This document shows positions 57,139 to 64,000 of a stretch of DNA of 64,000 nt, in pieces; the stretch's first letter is position 1, and each line of letters opens with the position of its first letter. The DNA is from UBA7672 sp963784415 (GTDB lineage Bacteria > Pseudomonadota > Alphaproteobacteria > Caulobacterales > Hyphomonadaceae), in assembly GCA_963784415.1 (NCBI GenBank), contig CAWARK010000006.1:186001-250000 (forward strand), in the 5' to 3' direction. Below the pieces are notes generated by a model. That model searched no databases and was not told the origin of the DNA. It saw nothing but the letters and a program-made list of their open reading frames with translations. The position numbers were made by a program, and so were the translations under genes.

Positions 57139-57787
57139 TTTGCGGCGCTAAAGGAGCGCGTTCATTCCGGATCAATTCAGCTTCCGATTTCCAGCCTTGC
57201 AGCCTGCGGGCCGCCGGCGATCTCGCCAACGCCAGCGCGTGTTCGAGCGCGCCTTCAAAATCAAATGTGACCAAACGAACTGGAATGTGGGCCCGGAGGA
57301 AATCGGCCCAAGCAAATTCGCTGAAAGGCGTCCGCAGCTTTGAGAAGCCGCCAGCGCGTCTGAGGGCGCTTGCCAAACTCCGAAACGGATCATCCACAAG
57401 GGAATCAATCCCAAAGGGGATATCGCCATAGGGTCTGCGTCGACCCTTCGTGTCGAAGGGATGGCACCAACCCCGAGCGTCGAGTTCTAGCCAGAAATCA
57501 TCAGGCTTAAGCCGCCTCAGGTCTGCGATAGGTCGAACGAAAATCTCAACGACCCCTTCCTCGCTCGCCGCACGCACAAGGTGGTGCCGATCCAAAAGAT
57601 AGAGCCTGCCCTGCGGGCCGCGGACGACGGGCGCAAGGGGAATTGACGCACGCTCTCGGCACGCCTTCTCGAAAGTCACATGCCACCTGAGCCGCTTGTA
57701 CACGACTTCTGAGAAACCCAAGGTCATCTGCGTTGGATGCAGGTCCGCGATGCGGACTAGGTCTGGCCGAGGGAACAAATCTGTCAC
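57125..57787 (-). CDS. ParB-like nuclease-fold protein (ParBc_2 type)
   Basis: A 220-residue protein of the PF08857 family. Features are IADLHPTQMTLGFSEVVYKR, the core LYLLDRHHLVRAASEEGV and the typical DDFWLELDARGWCHPFDTKG and FRSLASALRRAGGFSK blocks ending TPFSEFAWADFLR. Despite the ParB name these are stand-alone proteins, not chromosome partition factors; the function is unknown. The start is a GTG at 57787 with a weak ribosome site. An exact FixK-type box ends just upstream (57823-57836, 35 bp away), and the MgtC/DUF4010 gene overlaps downstream. Confidence 0.8.
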   Translation of the reverse strand: MTDLFPRPDLVRIADLHPTQMTLGFSEVVYKRLRWHVTFEKACRERASIPLAPVVRGPQGRLYLLDRHHLVRAASEEGVVEIFVRPIADLRRLKPDDFWLELDARGWCHPFDTKGRRRPYGDIPFGIDSLVDDPFRSLASALRRAGGFSKLRTPFSEFAWADFLRAHIPVRLVTFDFEGALEHALALARSPAARRLQGWKSEAELIRNERAPLAPQNACC

Positions 57788-58439
57788 CTTGGCACTATCG
57801 CTTCCTGCCCCCGCAAGTACGTTTGACTTAGGTCAAGGAACGATGGTGACAAGACGTTGGGGACGCTGATGTTGAGCCTGTCGTTCGCGCGTCCATGGCG
57901 GTGCACGAAACGAAGTCCAACAGAGCTGCTAGGGTTGGTCTGCAGATGAGCATACGCTTCAGGCGCAATCCGCGATCTCACGCAAAACACGCAGCATCGC
58001 TCCATGATCTTCCGGAAGTTAGACTGACGTTTGGCTCTACCAATCAAGAATGTTGGCCTTCCCGTATGCCGTCAGTATCCTGTCAAGAAGCGCGGTCATC
58101 TTCGCAATTGTAGACCAGCTGGTGAAGGCGAACGCCCTTAAGTCTTCGCAGACAACACGGACAGCCCCCACCATTCCGTGATGCTGCCTCTACGCCATCG
58201 AAGTCGCAGACGCCGACGCAGAAATGCGGGATCCGGTTCGAGACTACCGCGCGGCCGGCCCCGTCCCCCAAACCTGGGACCGGCAGCTGGTGGTGGAGGG
58301 GCGTCGGGAAACCGGTGCCCCTTTTCACATGGCCCCCTCGCGACTCACGATCCCGCTCTCGTCAAAGCAGTGAGAGTTGACCCGACAGCGCCGGCGGGAT
58401 CGTGGTCGAATGCTCCGATGGCCTAGACTTTGGCGCGCT
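57788..58439. other. 652-bp stretch with a FixK-type box, no supported gene
   Basis: Apart from the box at 57823-57836 I find no gene I can defend. Short frames exist on both strands (for example 57895-58113 plus and 58083-58328 minus), but none has a recognised domain, good ribosome site or sensible composition. It may hold a small RNA or a decayed gene. Confidence 0.5.
57823..57836. promoter_or_regulatory. FixK/FNR-type box
   Basis: TTGACTTAGGTCAA, an exact TTGA-N6-TCAA match, 35 bp before the GTG start of the ParB-like gene on the minus strand. Because the site is symmetrical it could also serve a rightward transcript. Confidence 0.7.
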
Positions 58440-59141
58440 TCAAACAACCGCGCCAAACAGGCGCCCTATCCCCGCAGTTAGCGCCATAGCTATGGCGCCC
58501 CATAGTGTTACGCGGAAGATCGCGACTGGCATGGGAGCGCCGCCAGTGCGTGCGCCTGCTGCGCCAAGCACGACAAGGAATGCCAGCGACGCGATCGACA
58601 CCGCAGGAACCAGCGCATTCAGTGGCGCGACGAAGACGACCGCAAGCGGTAACGCCGCCCCGATGGCAAACGTGATTGCTGACGTCAGTGCAGCTTGGAT
58701 CGGTCGCGCCGCCGTCATGTCGGATATATGCAGCTCGTCCCTTGCGTGCGCGGCAAGGCCGTCCTTTGCCATGAGTTGTTCCGCCACCTGCGCAGCAAGC
58801 ATGGGGTCGAGGCCACGCTTGATGTAGATTCCCGCGAGCTCTTCGCGTTCGAAGGCGGGATCATCTTCGAGCTCCTTTGACTCACGCGCGAGATCGGCTT
58901 TTTCTGTGTCCGATTGCGAACTCACGGATACATACTCACCTGCCGCCATCGACATGGCGCCTGCGACGAGGCCTGCGGTTCCCGCCAAGACGATGTCACT
59001 ACGGGCTGCGGCCGCTGCCGCCACCCCCACAATAAGGCTCGCCGTAGAAACGATGCCGTCATTGGCGCCGAGCACGGCGGCGCGCAGCCATCCGATGCGA
59101 TCGACCGCATGCCGTTCGGTGTGAAGATGCAAGCGGCTCAT
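58440..59141 (-). CDS. VIT1/CCC1-family iron/manganese transporter-like protein
   Basis: A 233-residue membrane protein. N-terminal DRIGWLRAAVLGANDGIVSTASLIVG is the CCC1/VIT1 (nodulin-21) signature, followed by MSMAAGEYVSVSSQSDTEKADL. A cytoplasmic helical hairpin with many acidic residues (about 80-140) suits the metal-binding domain, and helices 3-5 follow. Family members move Fe2+ or Mn2+ out of the cytoplasm. The ATG at 59141 is chosen for GGAGGAG about 9 bases upstream. It is followed on the same strand only by the gene-free stretch and preceded by a cytochrome b561 gene 34 bp away, perhaps one transcript. Confidence 0.87.
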   Translation of the reverse strand: MSRLHLHTERHAVDRIGWLRAAVLGANDGIVSTASLIVGVAAAAAARSDIVLAGTAGLVAGAMSMAAGEYVSVSSQSDTEKADLARESKELEDDPAFEREELAGIYIKRGLDPMLAAQVAEQLMAKDGLAAHARDELHISDMTAARPIQAALTSAITFAIGAALPLAVVFVAPLNALVPAVSIASLAFLVVLGAAGARTGGAPMPVAIFRVTLWGAIAMALTAGIGRLFGAVV

Positions 59142-59175
59142 GTGGTTGGCTCCTCCCTGCTCCAGGCGAGCAGGC

Positions 59176-59880
59176 TCAATCGTCGTCGCGCTCAGATCCG
59201 CCGCCTTCGCGCCCGCCACCCTCTACTGCTTCAGCACCGGCGTGCGGCGTAAAGGCCTGTGGGTCGACGCGGGTAGCGCCATAGGCGGCCACGCCGACTG
59301 CGATCACGGCAACGGGGATTGCCAGTCGCACAGGAGGGGCGGCGTCCATCGCCGCAGGATGGCGGTCAGCGCGCTTCTTCCCCGTCACCATTGCCAGTAT
59401 GAGGTTGTCCTTCGCCAGGTACGACATCAGCAATACTGCAATGATATGCGCCGCTACAAAGCCGAGGAGTGCGTAGGCGATAGCTTCGTGCCCACCTTCG
59501 CCACCTGAAATCCCGGTGAATACCGTTGCAGCGGTCAATCCAAGCAGCCCCACGACTGCGAGTGCGCCAAGTGGGTTGTGACCTATCGTCGGCGCTACCT
59601 TGCCTGACAGTAGATGCCCTATGTGTGGCGCAATCTTCATAGGACGGATGAAGGTTGCAAAGCGCGCATGCTCTCCGCCAACGAAGCCCCAGACCAGACG
59701 GAAGACAATCAGCAGGGCGGCAGCCCAACCAATTGGAATATGCCAGAGCGAGAACGCGCTTTCCTCATCGGACGAAAGAAATGCGAGGGCGATGGAGGAG
59801 ACCAGAAGCCAGTGAAAGATCCGAACGCCAGGATCCCAAACGCGGATCAGGCGTGGCGCAGCATCGGGATTGTTCGGCAT
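59176..59880 (-). CDS. Cytochrome b561-family membrane protein
   Basis: A 234-residue protein with four core haem-b helices. Ligand-type His residues lie in GVRIFHWLLV (helix 1), SLWHIPIGW, FVGGEHARF and the late helix FVAAHIIAVLL. The family motif TIGHNPLGALAVV is present. A fifth C-terminal helix and a Gly/Glu/Asp tail are added. Such diheme b561 proteins shuttle electrons between quinone and periplasmic donors. A strong AAGGAGG site precedes the ATG at 59880. It diverges from the PepSY-b561-two-component unit; the shared leader contains an 11-bp tandem repeat. Confidence 0.87.
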   Translation of the reverse strand: MPNNPDAAPRLIRVWDPGVRIFHWLLVSSIALAFLSSDEESAFSLWHIPIGWAAALLIVFRLVWGFVGGEHARFATFIRPMKIAPHIGHLLSGKVAPTIGHNPLGALAVVGLLGLTAATVFTGISGGEGGHEAIAYALLGFVAAHIIAVLLMSYLAKDNLILAMVTGKKRADRHPAAMDAAPPVRLAIPVAVIAVGVAAYGATRVDPQAFTPHAGAEAVEGGGREGGGSERDDD

Positions 59881-59917
59881 CACAGCCTCCTTTTCTGGAG
59901 CAGCATTGGAGGAATGT

Positions 59918-59939
59918 ACTGACAACGGACTGACAGACG
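59918..59939. promoter_or_regulatory. 11-bp tandem direct repeat, probable OmpR-type regulator site
   Basis: ACTGACAACGG is followed directly by ACTGACAGACG, giving ACTGACA twice at an 11-base period. OmpR/PhoB-type regulators bind such head-to-tail half-sites. It lies 38 bp before the b561 start (59880) and 162 bp before the PepSY gene, in the leader shared by the locus that also encodes an OmpR-type regulator. Confidence 0.5.
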
Positions 59940-60100
59940 AACGGTTGCTCAGGCTCGGCCACGTATCGCGATGTCGCCCACCCATCCTGGGTTTATCACA
60001 CCGCTCGAGCAGCGCATCTGGCGTCAGTCTCGTGTCAAGAACGGATGCCATTCTCATCATTGCTGGGCGCGAGGCCCACGCTTCATGGATGGAGACACTT

Positions 60101-60373
60101 ATGAGCATTCTCAAGATTTCCGCGGTCGCGGCTGTCATCGTCGCATTTACCGGAACGGCTATGGCCGGCCCGCAATGCACGACGGCGCCCCAGGCGCAGT
60201 GGATGACCGAAGCGGCCATGCGCGCCAAGATCGAGAAGGATGGCTACACCATCAAGACGTTCAAGGTCAGCGGCAACTGCTACGAGATCTACGGCTTCAC
60301 GAAAGACGGCAAGAAGGTCGAAATCTACTTCAACCCCGTCGATGGCAGCATCGTCAAAAAAGAAGTCGGCTAA
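60101..60373 (+). CDS. PepSY-domain exported protein
   Basis: A 90-residue protein with a signal peptide (SILKISAVAAVIVAFTGTAMA) and one PepSY domain (about 35-90): MTEAAMRAKIEKDGYTIKTF, then YEIYGFTKDGKKVEIYFNPV. Two Cys (Cys26, Cys60) could form a disulfide. GGAG lies 8 bases before the ATG at 60101. Small PepSY proteins are often encoded with b-type cytochromes and a two-component system, as here; they may act as periplasmic partners or sensors. The next gene starts 3 bp later. Confidence 0.82.
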   Translation: MSILKISAVAAVIVAFTGTAMAGPQCTTAPQAQWMTEAAMRAKIEKDGYTIKTFKVSGNCYEIYGFTKDGKKVEIYFNPVDGSIVKKEVG

Positions 60374-60376
60374 GCA

Positions 60377-60986
60377 ATGAGCGACGTCCCCACAGGTCAA
60401 GAGGCGACTGCTTCGGCTCTCCCAGCCGCTGCGCCGCAAGTTAAAGTCTGGGATCCGGTTGTCCGGCTTTTCCATTGGACACTGGCGCTCGGCTGCATCG
60501 CCAATCTCACTGTCCTTCGGGAAGTTGAGCCGGCGCATGAACTTGTCGGCTACGTCATACTCGGCGCAATCGCGATACGTATCCTGTGGGGATTTGTTGG
60601 CTCACGTCATGCACGCTTCTCGGACTTTGTGACCGGTCCCAGAAAGCTCGCGGGCTATCTCGGCTCCCTCATCCTGCGGGAAAGCGCCACGCTATGTCGG
60701 GCACAATCCCGCCGGTGGGCTGATGATGCTTGCACTCATCGGACTGGCGACCATTTGCGGCGTGACCGGCGTGATGATGGAGCAGGATGCCTTCTGGGGC
60801 GTGGAATGGGTAGAGGACGTCCACGAAACTGCCGCCAACCTCATACTTGCGCTGGCAATTCTCCACGTTCTGGCGGCGCTTGTCGAAAGCTGGCATCATC
60901 GCGAGAACCTGATCCGCGCCATGATCACCGGTCGCAAACGCGCCGCAACAGGAACTGATGTCGACCATGCGCCTCCTGCTCATTGA
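60377..60986 (+). pseudogene. Cytochrome b561 gene with a frameshift
   Basis: The first frame gives a normal b561 N-terminus (VKVWDPVVRLFHWTLALGCI, GFVGSRHARFSDFV, YLGSLILR) and then turns into noise. From about 60680 the frame two bases over continues the family: APRYVGHNPAGGLMMLALIG, EWVEDVHETAANLILALAIL and the ligand region AILHVLAALVESW. The break is at CTGCGGGAAAG (60675-60685), in a short G run, as if two Gs were lost or one base gained. Repaired, the protein would be about 203 residues. It may be a true mutation or a sequencing error. The neighbours are intact and the response-regulator start overlaps its 3' end. Confidence 0.8.
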
Positions 60987-61644
60987 GGATAACGAGAGAC
61001 TGGGCCAACTGATCAGGGACGGTCTGACGAAGGACGGTCTTGCAGTCGATTGGCAACAGACGCTTGAAGATGGCGAGGCGACGCTTGAAGCGGCAGCGTT
61101 CGACCTCGTGCTGCTCGATCTCGGATTGCCCGATGGAGACGGTCTCGATCTCATCCGACGCCTGCGTCGCGCCTCAGACACGATACCGATCCTCGTGTTG
61201 ACGGCTCGCGGCGGCCTGAGCGACCGTGTCACCGGACTGGACGCTGGTGCCGATGATTATCTCGTCAAGCCATTCGACATTGCGGAACTATCGGCCCGCT
61301 GTCGCGCCCTGCTTCGTCGGCCCGTGCAAGGCCTGACCCCTTTGCTGTCGGTCGGCAAGCTGACGTTCGATACATCTTCCCGGCAAGCGGCCCATGATGG
61401 GGCGCTCATCGAGCTGTCCCGGCGTGAGGCCGGGCTTCTCGAAGTGTTGATGCGCCGCGCCGGCGCCGTTCTCACCAAGCAGGCGCTTGAGGAAGCCGTT
61501 TACGACTTCAATGAGCCCGTCACGCCCAATGCGGTTGAAGTCGCAATTTCGCGGCTTCGCAGAAGGCTGGAAGATGCAGGGGCGAAGGATTTTCTGCATA
61601 ACGTGCGCGGTATCGGGTACATGTTGAAGGCAAAGCGCGGATGA
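60958..61644 (+). CDS. OmpR-family response regulator
   Basis: A 228-residue regulator. The receiver domain (4-115) has the acid pair IEDN, phospho-acceptor Asp54 in LLDLGLPDGDG, the Thr in VLTARGG and LVKPF with the conserved Lys. The C-terminal winged helix (about 130-225) shows LSRREAGLLEVLMRRAGAVL and VEVAISRLRRRLEDAG, ending GIGYMLKAKRG. It is like QseB/PmrA/TctD. The ATG at 60958 has AGGA 4-5 bases upstream and lies inside the b561 3' end. It is coupled to the kinase gene by a 4-base overlap. Likely targets are the two b561 promoters. Confidence 0.9.
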   Translation: MSTMRLLLIEDNERLGQLIRDGLTKDGLAVDWQQTLEDGEATLEAAAFDLVLLDLGLPDGDGLDLIRRLRRASDTIPILVLTARGGLSDRVTGLDAGADDYLVKPFDIAELSARCRALLRRPVQGLTPLLSVGKLTFDTSSRQAAHDGALIELSRREAGLLEVLMRRAGAVLTKQALEEAVYDFNEPVTPNAVEVAISRLRRRLEDAGAKDFLHNVRGIGYMLKAKRG

Positions 61645-62654
61645 GACGCGATTCCCTATTTGGTCGTCTTGCCATTGGCCTCATTGTCGTGGGCCTGGTC
61701 GGCGCAATCGTACTCCTGATGTTCGTGGCGTTCGAGTACGGGCTCTCCTTCGATGGCGGCCCAAACAGTCTGACCTTCGCTGAAATCATGAACGAGGTCG
61801 CCGATCATGTTGTCGTACCGCTTCTCGTCTTGATGCTACCACTTGCTATTGCTGTCCCTTGGGTGATCCGAAGCTCACTGCGCCCTCTCAGAGACGCGGC
61901 AGCGCAGATCGAACTGGCGCAGACAGCCGATCGCGGTTTCCGGGTGAATGCCGATGATTTTCCTGCGGAAGCCACTGGATTCGCTGAAGCCGTGAACGGC
62001 CTGCTGGGCCGGCTCGATGAAACAGCAGCACGCCAGGAGGCGTTCGCAGCCGACGTCGCGCACGAACTTCGTACACCGCTCGCGATTCTGGCCCTTGAAC
62101 TGGAGAAGCTCGATGGCGAGACGGCCGCGCGGTTGAAGCGGGACGTCACGAACATGAGCCGTCTTGTAGACCAGTTACTGGTGCTCGCCCAACTTGATGC
62201 TCAGGCAGCCGCGAGAGCTGCGACGCAGGATGTCGTGCTGGCAGACGTGGCGGCAGATATCGTTTCACATTTCGCGCCACTCGCGCTGGATGAGGAAAAG
62301 GAGATCGCTCTCGAGCCCGGTGATGGCGCCATCGTTTGCGGTCGTCCCGAAGCAATTAGCGCTGCCTTGCGCAACCTTGTCGAGAACGCGCTGCGTGTTA
62401 CACCCCCACACGGGACGGTGACTGTATTCGTCGGCCCGGGCGCCACCTTGCGCGTTCGCGACGGCGGCCCGGGCCTTTCGCAGGAAGCCTTGAAGGACTA
62501 TCGCCAACGCCTGCATCGCGGCGACCACTCCAGCAAGAGTGGCGCCGGGCTTGGCCTCGCTATCGTGTCGCGCATCATGGAGGCTCACGGCGGTTCGCTG
62601 AAAACTGACCCAGATCACACCGAACTGGTTCTGAATTTTGCCCGCTCCGCATAA
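61641..62654 (+). CDS. Sensor histidine kinase
   Basis: A 337-residue kinase. Membrane helices are at about 10-31 and 57-76, with only a 25-residue periplasmic loop between, too small for a folded sensor; it may sense through the membrane or through the PepSY/b561 partners. A HAMP-like stretch is followed by the H-box AFAADVAHELRTPLAIL (His141). The N-box NLVENALRVTPPHG, DGGPGLS and SGAGLGLAIVSRIMEAHGGS form the ATPase domain. It overlaps the regulator gene (ATGA) and forms its partner. The gene ends in a 221-bp gap before a usp gene. Confidence 0.88.
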   Translation: MRRDSLFGRLAIGLIVVGLVGAIVLLMFVAFEYGLSFDGGPNSLTFAEIMNEVADHVVVPLLVLMLPLAIAVPWVIRSSLRPLRDAAAQIELAQTADRGFRVNADDFPAEATGFAEAVNGLLGRLDETAARQEAFAADVAHELRTPLAILALELEKLDGETAARLKRDVTNMSRLVDQLLVLAQLDAQAAARAATQDVVLADVAADIVSHFAPLALDEEKEIALEPGDGAIVCGRPEAISAALRNLVENALRVTPPHGTVTVFVGPGATLRVRDGGPGLSQEALKDYRQRLHRGDHSSKSGAGLGLAIVSRIMEAHGGSLKTDPDHTELVLNFARSA

Positions 62655-62811
62655 CGGGCAGAGCTGAGCCTTTAGTCAGGCATTTGCGTGGATCACAAAA
62701 GTTCGCCGCAGCACGGAACGTAACATGCAGCGGCGAGTTACGGTGCTGCCCTCTTCAAAACACGACGCCGCACCGTAGCGACGCTGTATCCAGCCGTCGT
62801 GACGTCGCAAC

Positions 62812-62825
62812 TTGCGCTTAGTCAA
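62812..62825. promoter_or_regulatory. Degenerate FixK/FNR-like site
   Basis: TTGCGCTTAGTCAA has one mismatch to TTGA-N6-TCAA and lies 50 bp before the start of the usp gene at 62876, a spacing like that of the exact boxes in this region. Confidence 0.4.
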
Positions 62826-62875
62826 ACGCCCGCCCTGGGTTCTTGGCTATGAGGTCCCGAGCCCGGAGACAACCT

Positions 62876-63712
62876 ATGACGTATGCGACGGTTCACCTGC
62901 ACGTGACGCCCTATCCGGCCCCAACATCCCTGGGAGCAATCGACTACGCCTGCGCGCTGTCCAAACTGTTTGAAGCAAAGCTTACCGTTTCCAGTTCCCA
63001 CCTGGCTATTCGGGCGCCGCAGAACTGGATCGTCGGCGCGATGATGTCGACGATGGCGCGAGAGCTCGAGACGATCGCCACCGCGAAAACGCAAGAACTC
63101 GAATTGCATGTCCAGCGTGAGGCACTGCTTCAGGGTATTCAGGTCGAGATAGCGCATACTTCAGAACATTGGCCCGGGGGGCTCATCGACAATGCCTGGC
63201 GGGGTCGCGTCAGTGATGTATGCGTTCTTGGCTTGTCGCCGGATAGCGCTGAACCCCGCCTCTATGTCGAGGACTGGCTGTTCGGAGCGGGTCGCCCCTG
63301 CATTCTCTACCCAGACAGCTCGAAGCAGAAATTCTCCGCAGACAACGTTCTGATTTGCTGGGATTTCAGTAGATCGGCGGCCCGGACGGTTAGCGACGCT
63401 CTCCCGTTCCTTCACAATGCCAAGCGCGTCCACGTTGCTGTGTTTCGCGGTGAGAAGGACATTCCGATCACAGATCCAACGACACCGCTGATCGCCTTCC
63501 TGAAGGAACACGGCATTGCAGTTGAAGCGATGGATGTCGTCATTGGCAAAAGATCCATCGGCCAGGCAATTCTGGAACACGCCGAAACTACAGGCGCCAA
63601 TCTGATCCTGATGGGGGCTTTCGGGCATTCCCGATTGCGCGAGTTTCTGCTCGGTGGTGCGACTAGAGAGCTTCTCGCCAAGTCCACCATCCCTATCCTC
63701 ATGTCGCACTGA
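62876..63712 (+). CDS. Two-domain universal stress protein
   Basis: A 278-residue UspA-family protein, third in the window. The N-terminal domain (TYATVHLHVTPYPAPTSLGA) and C-terminal domain (NVLICWDFSRSAARTVSDAL) end in LILMGAFGHSRLREFLLGGATRELL with the nucleotide-binding Gly pattern. The last residues IPILMSH match the end of the usp at 46468 (LPVLMSH). The ATG at 62876 has GGAG 8 bases upstream. A one-mismatch FixK-like site lies 50 bp before it. A P-type ATPase gene follows 38 bp downstream, possibly co-transcribed. Confidence 0.87.
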   Translation: MTYATVHLHVTPYPAPTSLGAIDYACALSKLFEAKLTVSSSHLAIRAPQNWIVGAMMSTMARELETIATAKTQELELHVQREALLQGIQVEIAHTSEHWPGGLIDNAWRGRVSDVCVLGLSPDSAEPRLYVEDWLFGAGRPCILYPDSSKQKFSADNVLICWDFSRSAARTVSDALPFLHNAKRVHVAVFRGEKDIPITDPTTPLIAFLKEHGIAVEAMDVVIGKRSIGQAILEHAETTGANLILMGAFGHSRLREFLLGGATRELLAKSTIPILMSH

Positions 63713-63750
63713 GTTTCGGGCATAGCCCCGACGTCGCAAGGGCAGACAGT

Positions 63751-64000
63751 ATGGCCGAAGAGCCACTAACCGGCCTGAGTGTGACTGAGGCCGTATCGCT
63801 TCTGAAGACGCACGGCCCGAATACGTTGAGGACGGTCAGGTCCCGCGGCCTTCTCACAATCGCCCTCGGAACGCTCCGCGAGCCAATGTTCATCTTTCTG
63901 CTCGTAGCAGCTTCGCTTTACCTTCTGGTGGGCGATCTCGGCGAAGGGTTATTCCTCCTTGGCGGCGCAGCCGTATCGGTTGCGCTGGTCGTGTTTCAAG
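63751..64000 (+). CDS. P-type cation-transporting ATPase, N-terminal part only
   Basis: The frame is open from the ATG at 63751 (AGGG upstream) to the window edge, 83 codons. The start LTGLSVTEAVSLLKTHGPNT matches the cation-ATPase N-terminal domain, and LREPMFIFLLVAASLYLLVGD the first membrane helix of Ca2+-ATPase-like (PMA1/MgtA/Ca-type) pumps. The catalytic Asp and metal sites lie outside, so the ion cannot be named. Similar pumps accompany usp and b561 genes in FixK-controlled islands of other alphaproteobacteria. Confidence 0.75.
   Translation, partial: MAEEPLTGLSVTEAVSLLKTHGPNTLRTVRSRGLLTIALGTLREPMFIFLLVAASLYLLVGDLGEGLFLLGGAAVSVALVVFQ

Overview
The window looks like chromosome from a GC-rich alphaproteobacterium. 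The reasons are two large TonB-dependent receptors of the sphingomonad/Caulobacter/Hyphomonas style, a FecI-FecR-receptor triad, many acyl-CoA dehydrogenases, penicillin-acylase and PhoD-type exported hydrolases, FixK/FNR-type boxes (TTGA-N6-TCAA) and an alphaproteobacterial-type ribosomal protein S21. I cannot fix the genus. Both ends cut a gene: a membrane cytochrome b on the left and a P-type cation ATPase on the right. No rRNA, tRNA, CRISPR array or intact insertion sequence was recognised.

1-9.2 kb: partial cytochrome b, an MxKDx-type repeat lipoprotein, a DUF1223 exported protein, an acyl-CoA dehydrogenase, and a drug-efflux locus (emrB facing away from tetR-emrA, with a perfect inverted repeat between them), then a TonB-dependent receptor closed by a clear terminator. 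9.2-21.5 kb: catabolic and regulatory genes. These are an acyl-CoA dehydrogenase, a LuxR-type regulator, a nitronate monooxygenase-like protein, a DUF4344 metallopeptidase-like protein, a 984-residue TIR-TM-WD40 protein with 15 repeats, and a tightly packed run of medium-chain reductase, enoyl-CoA hydratase, acyl-CoA dehydrogenase and flavin monooxygenase-like genes facing a limonene-epoxide-hydrolase-like gene. The run probably degrades a hydrophobic acid or ring compound through CoA thioesters.

21.7-26.3 kb: an ECF sigma / FecR / STN-TonB receptor signalling system, ended by a strong terminator. The receptor carries what looks like a second, internal signal peptide with its own GTG start. 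26.3-32 kb: an MFS transporter and a four-gene membrane glycosylation operon (GT87, GT2, GtrA, FAD oxidoreductase). 32-45.4 kb: large exported hydrolases (Tricorn-like S41 protease, PhoD phosphatase, alpha/beta hydrolase, penicillin acylase), rpsU, a TetR gene and a multidomain redoxin-cytochrome c-copper monooxygenase-like protein. Diverged intergenic repeats are scattered here.

45.4-46.4 kb is a low-quality stretch with a DUF5681 gene, typical of mobile-element cargo. From 46.4 kb to the right edge lies a low-oxygen/energy-stress island: three two-domain universal stress proteins, a DUF883 protein, an ADP-forming acyl-CoA synthetase-GNAT fusion, a cytochrome c'-like lipoprotein, a lipid kinase, a phosphoesterase, a multiheme cytochrome with damaged haem motifs, a ParB-like protein, MgtC/DUF4010 and VIT1-type membrane proteins, two cytochrome b561 genes (one frameshifted), a PepSY protein, a two-component system and a cation ATPase. 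Four exact TTGA-N6-TCAA boxes lie before genes in 48.6-57.8 kb, with two near-matches beside them, so I read this part as a FixK/FNR regulon. A separate 11-bp tandem repeat probably serves the OmpR-type regulator.
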